Shown in pieces: positions 43,278-52,596 of a stretch of DNA of 64,000 bases. Position 1 is the stretch's first letter. Every line of letters begins with the position of its first letter. Source of the stretch: Craterostigma plantagineum (taxonomy: Eukaryota > Streptophyta > Magnoliopsida > Lamiales > Linderniaceae); assembly GCA_027422505.1 (NCBI GenBank), contig JAPQWV010000002.1, forward strand, positions 25,274,501 to 25,338,500, in the 5' to 3' direction. Made by a program: the position numbers and the translations under genes. The notes under the pieces are model-generated. The model saw only the letters and a list, made by a program, of their open reading frames with translations. It did no database searches and was not told the DNA's origin.

Positions 43278-43406
43278 TCATAACCTATAGGCAACAATAC
43301 CACCTATTTGGTTAAACGTGTCATCCTCTAAGCCATGAAGATCACGAATATCAGCTTTCTTTGCCTTTGAAGCCTTGTGGCACCTCACCTCTCTGCCCCA
43401 CAACAT
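43278..43406 (-). other. Possible terminal exon of an unrecognised gene inside the TIR element
   Basis: A 42-codon minus-strand frame (MLWGREVRCHKASKAKKADI, then RDLHGLEDDTFNQIGGIVAY) ends at TGA 43278-43280. Its hydrophilic, non-repetitive composition looks coding, and a possible splice acceptor (TGGGGCAG) sits within its start. I do not recognise the family and see no upstream exon. It may be a relic of an element gene. Confidence 0.35.
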
Positions 43407-44694
43407 AGTTTGGTACAATAGGACATGTTAAAATTAGGACAACAAACGGTTACCATATGGTACTACTAGAAAGCTTCAATGAAACTCATATAAGAAACGG
43501 GGGTACTGTAAATCAACATACTTTGGTACTGTATATAAGAAATAATTTTAACCAACAAATTAGTCAAATTTTAACGAAATACTAACCTCCATCGACACCC
43601 ACAATTTGCTAACAGTATAAAACCGAATAAGGATTCAGCTCTTTACAGCTCGACGCCTAAAACACGATGATACCAAAAACGCGGCAACACCACAACTCGA
43701 CATCCAATTTAGGTCACTACCATAAACGTTCACAGTACATCTTATCAGTGTCTAGAACTTCGTTCGCTTCAGCTCAATTCCGTTCGCTCGAGTTCAAGAA
43801 ACTCAAAGGTAACCCACGATGAAAAAAAATTGAAAACTTACATCAACTTATCTGGACCGAGAAACCCACAGTGGATTGGGTAAACTCGGAGCTTTTCCGG
43901 CGCGGGCAGGGGCTGAAGATTGAAAGAGGATTTGAGAAATGAAATATGAAATTGGAAGGCATTGATCGTATATGATTTCAATTCATGGTTTGAAGAAGAA
44001 AAATATTTAAGAAAATAATAAATAGGGGCAAAGTTGTCACTTTGGTCAAGTGGGTAGTGATGTGTATGATTGTTTTAAAATAGGGAGTTTGATGATAAAT
44101 TTATGTGAGTAGGGAGTTAGTTGATTGAAAGTTACTAAAGGGGGATTTAGTTGAGGTTGGCCAAACTTTTATTTCGTTAGTGTCACCGGATATTAATTGG
44201 TCTCAATAGTGCAAGGGCTATTTTAAAAAATAAGATTACTTTTGGTTTCTTTTTAAAAAAAGGAAACTTGACTGAGTCAATTAAAAAAAGAGGAACATGT
44301 TTCCTTAATTAACTAAACCCCTAATTAATACCTAAATAAAAAAAAAAGAAATATATATATATAAAATAAAAAAAGAAAACGCACCAACCTCATTGATTAA
44401 TGCACCCACGAAGCACCAAAACGAGATCTTGAAGGAAAAACGAGTTGAAGCATCCGCCGAAATCGAAACACCCAAGCTCCAAGAATCCCAATTTCGTTCT
44501 TGAACGCATATACAGTAAGTTTCGTTCATGTTAACGCCGGTTACAAGTATATATTATCGGGCATTGTAATTTCCGTTCATGTTAATGACATTTACATTTC
44601 GAGCATCGGGTATTAGATTTTCGAAGGTTTGGGTAGTTATGGGTAGCATTTTAACCTTAGATCTGTGCGAATTTGCAGAAAATTTTCGTTTTCC

Positions 44695-45070
44695 GATTAT
44701 TCGAGTCTGTTATTCGAGTTTACGTTGACTCGAAAAGTCACTCGGATAAGTTGTTTTGGCAACATACGAATCGTACATCAAACTCGAATAAACTCGGAAA
44801 CTTTACTCGATTAATACAACTGTTTATGAAATTTTACACTTACATATTATTCGGATATGTTATTCGAGTTAAACGTACACTCGAATGTCTTACTCGAATA
44901 ATTTTGTTTCCGAATATTTTATTTACTCGAATAACTCGTTTGCAATAAAAGTTGATTTATTCCATTTATTTCTTCGATAACAACTTATCGAGTGTCTTCA
45001 AAATCTTAACACTCAAAGACTCTATTCGAGTTGTTTTACTACTCGAATGGTTTACTCGATTAATTTCAAC
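44695..45070. repeat. TTATTCGAGT word array (MULE copy 2, MURA side)
   Basis: Mirror image of the array at 15003-15413, with single-base differences (for example ACTCAAAGACTC here against ACTCGAAGACTC there). It lies just upstream of the transposase gene. Confidence 0.9.
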
Positions 45071-45145
45071 CTTTTCGAATATTGAAATTATTCGAATAAT
45101 GCATATTGCAATTAAATTTTATTAACAATGATTTGTTTCCAGGTT

Positions 45146-47413
45146 ATGCCGACCAGCATCATGATTGATTACGATGGAGAATGGATAATTGGGAATGATA
45201 ATAAATGGACATGGGTTCCAAGGATGGGAACAAATATGAAGCCCATTGGGTTCGATGTCGATTGTTGTTTGCTGGACGATCTGCGGAACGAAATATACGA
45301 GACTATTGGCGTAAGCGGGAGGCCGGAGTTAAAACTAAGTTATCAGCCATCTATGAGAGGTATGGAAGGGTGTGCTCCGTTGTATATAAAGAATGATCGA
45401 GAGTTGAAGGGTTATATATACTTAGGGGGTCCAATGGATAGACCGATTCTCCGTGTGGAGATTGGACTCCCTACGACCCTCCACCGTCAAACTCTCGCGG
45501 ATGATGAAGTTGGTCCCGTTCCAATTGAGGTTCGTAGCGATGGCGGTGGTTACATCGATGATTATTTTGACCGTATCATCGACTTTGGCGGATGCGAAGA
45601 TGTGAATTATGGGGGTGAAGGTCACAATGAGGCGAACGACCGTGATGAGAATGTTGCATCACGGCAGAACGTGCACGTCAATTTTGATGGCGTAGACGGA
45701 GAAAATGCGGACGGGAATGATGAGGAGGAGGAGGAAGAGGAAAATGCAACTATTCCTAGCGATCGGTATTCTTTTACCGACGGTTCCACCATGAAGGTCG
45801 GTGATGAATTCGAGGATAAGAAGGCCGTCAAGAATAGGATCCAAAGAGTTGCTATAGAGGCATGCTTCGAGGTCAAGATTATAAAATCTTCCCGATCGTA
45901 CTATGGCGTGAGATGCAAAGAGGATGGATGTACTTGGAGGATATGGACGGCGAAGATTAAGGATACATCCGTATTCTCGATTCGTACGTATTGCAACACA
46001 CATACGTGCGACCTTGCAAATCGGAACGCAAGACTCACTCAAGCATCGTCAACCTCCGTGAGTGATATGCTGCTTGAATCTTTTCAGGGTTCAACAAGTA
46101 CACCGGCCCCTAAACTCATTCAAACAATGATGAGAAATCGTGGGATTGAAGTTTCGTACTTCAAAGCATGGAAAGGAGGCATTTTAGCACAAAATGCAAT
46201 GAAGGGTGACCCCGATGAGAGTTACAAGCTGTTGCCGTCGTACCTGTCGACGTTGAGAAGAGTGAATCCGGGAACCATAGCAAGTGTATATCTGGACGAC
46301 GAGCGGAGATTTAAGCACGCATTCCTATCCCTTGGTGCTTGTATTGCGGGATACCGTCACATGAGGAAGGTTGTTTGCGTAGACGGTACTTGGTTGAAAG
46401 GAAAGTATGGGGGTACGTTGCTCATTGCATCAGCGGAGGATGGCGACCGCCATCAGTTTCCTTTAGCTTGGGGCATAATCGACAATAACGAGTGCATAGA
46501 AGCTTGGTCGTGGTTCTTGAACGAGCTCTTGCAAGTCGTGCCCAACGAGGACGATCTTGTCATCGTATCAGACAGATCTCCTTCTATCAAAGCCGCCGTT
46601 GCAGCCGTCTACGGTCGTGCGCACCACGGTCATTGTATTTGGCACATGTCACAAAATATGAAAAGCAGGTGTAAGAAGCAGGGTGCGACCGAGACGTTCA
46701 TACACATTGCTAAAATATACAAGCAATGCGACTTTGATTCACAATATGGTGATTTTGAGAATAGGTTTCCCATCGCATACGCGTATTTGCAACAGACTGA
46801 TACTAAGGAACGATGGAGTCGAGCCTATTCTCCGACGTCTCGCTATAACATCATGACTACGAACGGGGTGGAATCGATTAATGCAAGACTCCGCGAAGAA
46901 AGAAAGCTACCGATCATTGCGCTTCTGGAATCGATACAGAGGCTGACGGGGGATTGGTTTGCTAGATACAGACAGCAATCTGGACAAGCAACCACGCGGT
47001 TTACCCCGACGGTGGAAATGAAGCTCCGTGAGAGGTATGAGCTAAGTCAAGGGTATGAAGTACATGAAATCGCTCCGCATGAGTACGATGTCCGATCTCC
47101 GGGGGGTCGTGCCATTGTTAACTTGCGGTCGAAGACTTGTACGTGCCGCCAATTCGACATCGACAGGATTCCTTGTCCACATGCAATCGCGGCGAGTCTA
47201 CGAGCGAACATGAGTTTCTACCCGTTGTGTTCGGAATATTGTTCTGTCCTAACGTGGCAGTCTGCTTATCACGGACGAGTTTCGCCGGTTCCGGATCAAG
47301 CCGAGTGGGATACCTCGGATCAATTGGTGTTGCGGCCTCCGTTCGTAGCAAGGCGTGGTCGGAGAAAAGAAAGGAGGTTTCCGTCCGTCGGTGAGTTTGG
47401 TCGTAGACATTAA
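45146..47413 (+). CDS. MURA-type transposase (Mutator-like), copy 2
   Basis: A 755-residue frame from ATG 45146; six more codons (from 45128) are open upstream. It differs from copy 1 at about five residues: Ile to Val in the CVDGTW motif, Lys to Asn in WFLNELL, Leu to Met in IWHMSQN, Tyr to Cys in SEYCSV, and Pro to Arg in VLRPPF. DNA-binding domain, DDE core and SWIM finger (CTCRQFDIDRIPCPHAI) are all present. A 5-bp difference from copy 1 just before GTT-ATG alters the upstream reading frame but keeps an AG acceptor (TTTCCAG), which supports a spliced leader. The catalytic residues look intact, so this copy could be functional. Confidence 0.92.
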   Translation: MPTSIMIDYDGEWIIGNDNKWTWVPRMGTNMKPIGFDVDCCLLDDLRNEIYETIGVSGRPELKLSYQPSMRGMEGCAPLYIKNDRELKGYIYLGGPMDRPILRVEIGLPTTLHRQTLADDEVGPVPIEVRSDGGGYIDDYFDRIIDFGGCEDVNYGGEGHNEANDRDENVASRQNVHVNFDGVDGENADGNDEEEEEEENATIPSDRYSFTDGSTMKVGDEFEDKKAVKNRIQRVAIEACFEVKIIKSSRSYYGVRCKEDGCTWRIWTAKIKDTSVFSIRTYCNTHTCDLANRNARLTQASSTSVSDMLLESFQGSTSTPAPKLIQTMMRNRGIEVSYFKAWKGGILAQNAMKGDPDESYKLLPSYLSTLRRVNPGTIASVYLDDERRFKHAFLSLGACIAGYRHMRKVVCVDGTWLKGKYGGTLLIASAEDGDRHQFPLAWGIIDNNECIEAWSWFLNELLQVVPNEDDLVIVSDRSPSIKAAVAAVYGRAHHGHCIWHMSQNMKSRCKKQGATETFIHIAKIYKQCDFDSQYGDFENRFPIAYAYLQQTDTKERWSRAYSPTSRYNIMTTNGVESINARLREERKLPIIALLESIQRLTGDWFARYRQQSGQATTRFTPTVEMKLRERYELSQGYEVHEIAPHEYDVRSPGGRAIVNLRSKTCTCRQFDIDRIPCPHAIAASLRANMSFYPLCSEYCSVLTWQSAYHGRVSPVPDQAEWDTSDQLVLRPPFVARRGRRKERRFPSVGEFGRRH

Positions 47414-47529
47414 GTAAATCTTGATGTATGAGTTTGTATGAGTTTGATGTATGAGGTTGTATGAGTTTGATGTATGAGGTTGTATGAGATTGATGGATTA
47501 TTGTGAGTTTGGCTTGATTGTAGCTTATT

Positions 47530-48430
47530 TCACTGTTATTCGAGTAAAATGCACAACTCGAATATTATTTGAATAGGTCACTCGAATAACGTAACAACAA
47601 AAGTCGAAAACGAAAACCTGAACTTATTCGAGTAATCGAATAAACTCGAATAATTTACAAAACAATCGAATACCGTACTCGAATAATATCTTGTAATTCG
47701 AGTGTTCTTTTCAGAGTTTTTGAATTTTAATTATCTCGATACATAGATGTATAAATATCAATATTTCGATGTTATAGGGCCTTCATGATGTTAATAAGTC
47801 GCTTTATGAAGATTACAATGTTTAATAAAAGTCGTTGCATAACATACAATGAAATACATTGGTAGATAGGACTTTAGTATCTACATTCCCATCAACAATA
47901 TATATAACATGTATCGAAATATCAACTTGATTTTCTTTTTTTAAAGAATCTCTATAATATCTTATTACTTAGAAAGAAAATGTTATTAAACATGAAATGA
48001 TATTTAACATGAAATGTTTTCATGTTATTTAACATTTCATGCTCATGATATAAAAACAATATTTTCGATTTTTAATTTATTCGAGTTATGTATTATACTC
48101 GAATAGGCTCGAATACGAAACTCGATAAAATTAGCATTATCCGAACAAGCTCTTTCACTCGAATAACAGTGAAGTTCGACAGAAACAACTAATCCAGTGA
48201 AGTTTATTCGAGTGCTGTTTGATACTCGGATTGAGCTCGAATAGCTTACTCGTTTAACTGCCATTATTCGAACAAGATCTTTGACTCGGATAACAGTGAA
48301 GTCCGATAAAATCAACTGATCCAGTGAAGCTTATTCGAGTGCTATGAGGTACTCGAATTAAGCTCGATTAACTTACTCGAATAGTAATCATTATTCGAAC
48401 AAGCTCTTTCACTCGAATAACAGTGAAATT
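47530..48430. repeat. TTATTCGAGT word arrays between the convergent genes (MULE copy 2)
   Basis: Two arrays (about 47530-47705 and 48070-48425) mirror those of copy 1 at 12391-12563 and 11675-12020. About 370 bp without words lies between them. Word positions are conserved between copies apart from point changes. Confidence 0.87.
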
Positions 48431-48545
48431 TGGAAAAAACAACACTGAACCTTGAACACTCTGAACAACCTCAACAGCAACTCAACCACCCATAACACAA
48501 AACAATTCCAAATCAAAAAATCTATACAAATATATCTAAAACCGT

Positions 48546-51500
48546 TCATACAATATCCCAATTGTTAAAATAAATACATATAGTCAAAAACTTTCTAAAC
48601 AAGGCAACTTTAGTATCGTCCAAAGCGTAGAGATCATCTCTGTGACCGATCAACAGAGACATCGCGGCCCTAAGCATGTACATACCGCACTCTCCGCTGT
48701 TCGAGAAATATAACAATTTCAGGTTTAAGAAAATAAGAAAATAAGAAAGTGAGAAAATAAAAAAATTACCTGAGACGTTGTTGAGGGAAATTGGGGCACC
48801 GCACCCAAGAAAACTTCTCCCCGGATTCTTGCTCCACACCTACGTGTTGAAGCATCAGCGGTATCACTTCGGCCAAAGGATCGAGGAACGGCTTCATGAA
48901 CCTCAAGTCCGAATCGCTGCTGCGGTCGGAATCCAAAACGAGGATGTTCCTCTCCTTGAACCGAGCGACGAGGAGCACCCAATGCGAGTTAAATGCCAAT
49001 GGGATGACGGCCACATCCGCTTGGCTCCAGTGAAGTGACGGCTTGCCGCCGTATATCGCATTGATCTCTCCCGTGGCGAATAGGTCGAACGAGGACACGT
49101 TCCACGGTCGCGGTTTGGCGGACTCCATCCTGACTGCATGTGCGAAGTTGGCGTTCACGTACGCGATTCGCTCCGCATGCACGCACTTTTCTTGCATCGC
49201 CGTGAACCCGCTGAATGCTTTGTTGACGTGCTGCAATAATAGCATATAATGTTATTAAACGAAATAATTAGAACATATTTAACAAAAAACACACATACCT
49301 CATCCGAAAGCCACACTTTCGGAGTGGACAGGTCGGCAAAAAATTTCTTGTCGTACGCTTGGAGGATTCCTTGCCGTTCCTCCTTTGCGTCCATTCTTGC
49401 CACCTCCGCCGCGACGGCATCCCAACTCTTCACCCTCTCGCCGATGATATGCTCTATGTCCGAGCGGCGTTGTATTGCAACGCGAGGGGTCGAAGCGGGC
49501 GTCGGCGTATACGGACTCGAAAGCAACCTGGACTTCTTCTTCGCACGTTCCGTCCGTGGCCGCCTCTCCTCCGCTTCCGCCGCCTTCTTTGCCTTCGACG
49601 CCGCCGCGGCCCTCTGCGCCTCCGCCCACGCCGCCTTCTTTGCCTTCGACGCCGCGGCGGCCCTTTCTGCCGCCGCCTCCGCCGCCGCCCTCTCCGCTTC
49701 CGCCGCCGCCCTCTCCGCTTCCGCCGCCGCCCTATCCGCGGCGGCCCTCTCCGCCGCCGCCTGCTCCGCCGCCGCCTTATCCGCCGCGGCCCTCTCCTCC
49801 GCCGCCCTCTCCGCCGCGGCCCTCTCCGCCGCCGCCCTATCCGCCGCCGCCCTCTCCGACGCGGCCGCCTCCGCCGCGGCCCTCTCCTCCGCCGCCCTCT
49901 CCGCCGCGGCCCTCTCCGCCGCCGCCCTATCCGCCGCGGCCCTCTCCGCCGCGGCCGCCTCCGCCGCGGCCCTCTCCGCCGCCACGGCCGCGGCCTCCAT
50001 CTCGGCCTCCATCTCGGCCGCGGCCCTCTCCGCCGCCGCCTGCACCGTTCTCGGCGTCAGGCTCTCAAGGGCTACAAAATTAGAGTATTACGTTAGATTT
50101 ACGTAATATCAATATAATCTTATAAAATAAACATTAAGTAAGACATACCTTGGACCACGATCGAGCGCAGCTCCCTAATCTCCGTCCGCAAATCCCGTAC
50201 ATCGCCTTCCAGCCTGTCCATTCTTCTATCGAAATGGACGATGATTGAGCCGGAAGGAGGAGGAGACGGCCTCGGAGGAGAAGACCTCGGAGGAGACGGC
50301 CTCGGAGGAGGAGACGGCCGAGGAGGAGACGGCCGAGGAGGAGACGGAGCAAGCCGATGCTCGGTGCAGTAGACCGGCAGCCCATTTAGGAGATGCTCCA
50401 CTATCCTCTGGGCCACGGCATCATTTCGGCTGCCACAAAATCCGGCGACCGTGCGGAAGTGCCTTGAATCGGCTTCAGCATCGGTCGGTGTAAGGCAACA
50501 CGCACGTCCTGTGTATTTGTACAATTTAGAAAACGCAATCTAAATAAATCCATATTATAAATAAATAAATATACTTACATCCATCGCCACGGCACCGAAT
50601 GCACGCTCGACCGCTTGCCATCCCGGAGCAGAGCTCTTGCCGTAAAATGTCGTCTTCCAATGGCACATACGGGGTAGCGGGAGCCCTTCGCCGGCTCTTC
50701 TCACAGTAAATTCTTGGCCGACGGTCGGCCAGCACTCGTATGCCAGAACCTGATAAAAGAGAGTAGAAGTAAGTTAAAATAAATATAATATGTCTTAAAT
50801 AATAATATAAAACTAATCTATTTACCTGAAGCGGCATTACGAAGCCGCTGATATCGAAGGTTGTTTGGGTTCTTCCATTCGATGCCATCTCCATCGCCCT
50901 CCCCAAGAGGTCTTTGTTCAGACCATAAATGACCTCCTCGAACGATATCCTTCCCCAAGGATATTCGTTGAAGCGGTCGAAGTCCTCCACCAGACGGAGC
51001 CAATCCTCCTTGACCTTCAAGTCCTTCTTTACCCTCCGCTCCCCTAGCACCCCGACGGCAAAATAAAGGGCCGCGATCTTCAATTTCTCGGGATGAACGC
51101 CCGAGGCTCCACCGGCGTCACGGATCATTTCCGTGATTTTCTTCTCCAAATCGTGTAAATATATAACGGGCTTGCCTGCGAGCCATAAAACAAACGTTAG
51201 TTTTTGAAATCGAAGTAAAAAAACGAATCAAAAAGATAAAAAATAGAATTAATACCAGGCCAATGCCTCGTCGCAAACTCGTTCGACGACGGTATCTCCG
51301 GCTCGTTAGCGCCGCAGTCGAGGCCCGTGAGTAGGCAATACTCGACCAATGAAAATCGTAATGGTCGCCCGGCTCATCAAATACCACATGATCATGTTCG
51401 AGTTGTAGTGGTTTCGGGCCACCTTTATCAGGTTCCCGAACTGTGTCCGTCTAACCATCTCCTCCATTTCCTCCTCGTTCAAAAGCGTACAGATGCGTTC

Positions 51501-51950
51501 GCATACCGACATGTACTGCGCGTTCAGAGTGAGGGTGGCATGGTAGAAATTATCCGCCGGCAACTTCGTCGGAAGATAGATCTGAAAACGCAAAAAAAAG
51601 CAAAATTCACTGTTATTCGAGTAAATTATTCGAGTAAAACATCACTCGAATACGTCAAGAAGTTATTCGAACCCTAATTACTCGAATAAAAACTCGAAAA
51701 GGCGATGAAAAAGATTTTTACAAAAATCCGACCGATTACGACGTTTACGCAAAGATTTAACATCAAAATCGATCGATTTAACGCTAATAACAAAAGATCT
51801 AACCAAGAAATTCGTTCAACCAATTCGATTTAACAAAAACCCAAAATGCGACCAAAAACTCACCCTGGCTCTACCGCCGTCGATTTGCTCATCCACCCGG
51901 ATACGAACAGGCGCGGAAGGCTCCGATGATCTCGTGTTTCTTTTCGCCAT
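48546..51950 (-). pseudogene. DUF1985 + Ala-rich helix + Ulp1 protease gene, broken, MULE copy 2
   Basis: Same eight-exon plan as copy 1, in reverse. The ATG is at 51950-51948, and the Ulp1 core exons (His in NSHWVLL, Asp in LVLDSD, Cys in SGECGMYML) lie at 49241-48546. Two lesions differ from copy 1. A 50-bp deletion at about 51367-51374 removes most of the segment before GRPLRFSL and shifts the frame. A missing G near 50500-50505 shifts exon 5. The exon-2 G that copy 1 lacks is present here. The helix region is five residues longer than in copy 1. Thus neither copy in this window encodes the whole protein. Confidence 0.82.
49560..50045. repeat. GC-rich minisatellite coding for the A-E-R helix (MULE copy 2)
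   Basis: Reverse-complement counterpart of 10066-10540, with CCGCCGCCCTCTCCGCCGCG-type units. The block order has changed relative to copy 1: some AERAAAE units are gained and others lost. This is consistent with slippage or unequal exchange within the array. Confidence 0.87.
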
Positions 51951-52073
51951 TTGATTATGCTTGGGCTTGTGTAAGATTTTTCGAGTGATTTGTATTCGAA
52001 GAGAGAGCGCGAGGAACTTAAGGTTTTCGAGTGATTTGTGTCTAATTTTCTTTCCGAGCTTTTTAAAACACTG

Positions 52074-52350
52074 CTTATTCGAGTATATTATTCGAGTTCT
52101 TTATTCGAGTTTTTACTCGAAAAGAACTCTCGATAAGATACTCGAATAATGTAGCTTACTCGTTTAAATTTTCTGCACATTATTCGAGTCACCTTATCTC
52201 TTCGATTTATTATTAGAGTAAGTCATTCGAGTCTTGCTTTTACTCGAATAAATCCGAATAATTTTTCGCTTTTAATAAGTCAAAAATGCATTTATTCGAG
52301 TCGATTATTCGAGTATTGTGTCACTCGAATAAAACTCGAATAACTTTTCA
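52074..52350. repeat. TTATTCGAGT word array (MULE copy 2, outer end)
   Basis: Mirror of the array at 7718-7985. It lies 120-400 bp inside the element terminus and about 250-520 bp upstream of the PPR start codon. A smaller cluster at about 51610-51695, in intron 1 of the DUF1985-Ulp1 gene, mirrors 8369-8455. Confidence 0.9.
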
Positions 52351-52596
52351 CTGTTAAAAAAACGGATTAGCCTCCTTAACCAGTTTTTTAGTAAGGGTAT
52401 TTCAGTCATTTGGGAACCCGTTCCTCTTTTTTTAAAACGAAATAGAATCGTTCCTCTTTTTTAAAATTCTCCCTCAATAGTGTAATAAACAATTATCCAA
52501 TTCCTTAATCCCATGAAAAATTGAGCAAGAAGTCGTTGAATTGAAGCTTGTTTAAAGGACAAAGTTCGAATCTTTACATTTTCTCCCCATACTGAA

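Larger units (their letters stand above)
39154..44176. mobile_element. TIR DNA element with GTACC array and GRF zinc-finger gene
   Basis: The left end (from about 39157: ACTTTTATGGCAAATC, then ATAAATCCCC, TCAACTAACTCC, ATTTATCAC) is mirrored at 43985-44176. There the minus strand reads AAAAGTTTGGCCAACC, TAAATCCCCC, TCAACTAACTCCCTACTCAC and ATTTATCATC. The terminal repeats are about 140 bp and imperfect. Inside are a small GRF-type zinc-finger gene, 2.6 kb of GTACC-rich repeats and a minus-strand exon-like frame. I find no transposase and no clear target duplication. The architecture suggests a non-autonomous Mutator-like element, but the superfamily is inferred. Confidence 0.7.
44202..52485. 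mobile_element. Mutator-like element, KI-MULE/Kaonashi type, copy 2 (inverted, with TSD)
   Basis: The element runs from about 44215 (GGGCTATTTTAAAAAATAAG) to 52472 (complement of GGAGAATTTTAAAAAAGAGG). It is flanked by CTCAATAGTGCAA (44202-44214) and CTCAATAGTGTAA (52473-52485): ten exact bases, 12 of 13 overall. It is the reverse complement of copy 1 over its whole 8.26 kb, with few substitutions and several indels. It carries MURA (plus strand) and the DUF1985-Ulp1 gene (minus strand). Its flanking duplication differs from that of copy 1, so each copy arrived by its own insertion. Confidence 0.93.

Noticed and set aside
7587..52472. The two MULE copies as arms of one segmental inverted duplication
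   Set aside because: Similarity stops exactly at the element ends, and each copy has its own distinct flanking target duplication.
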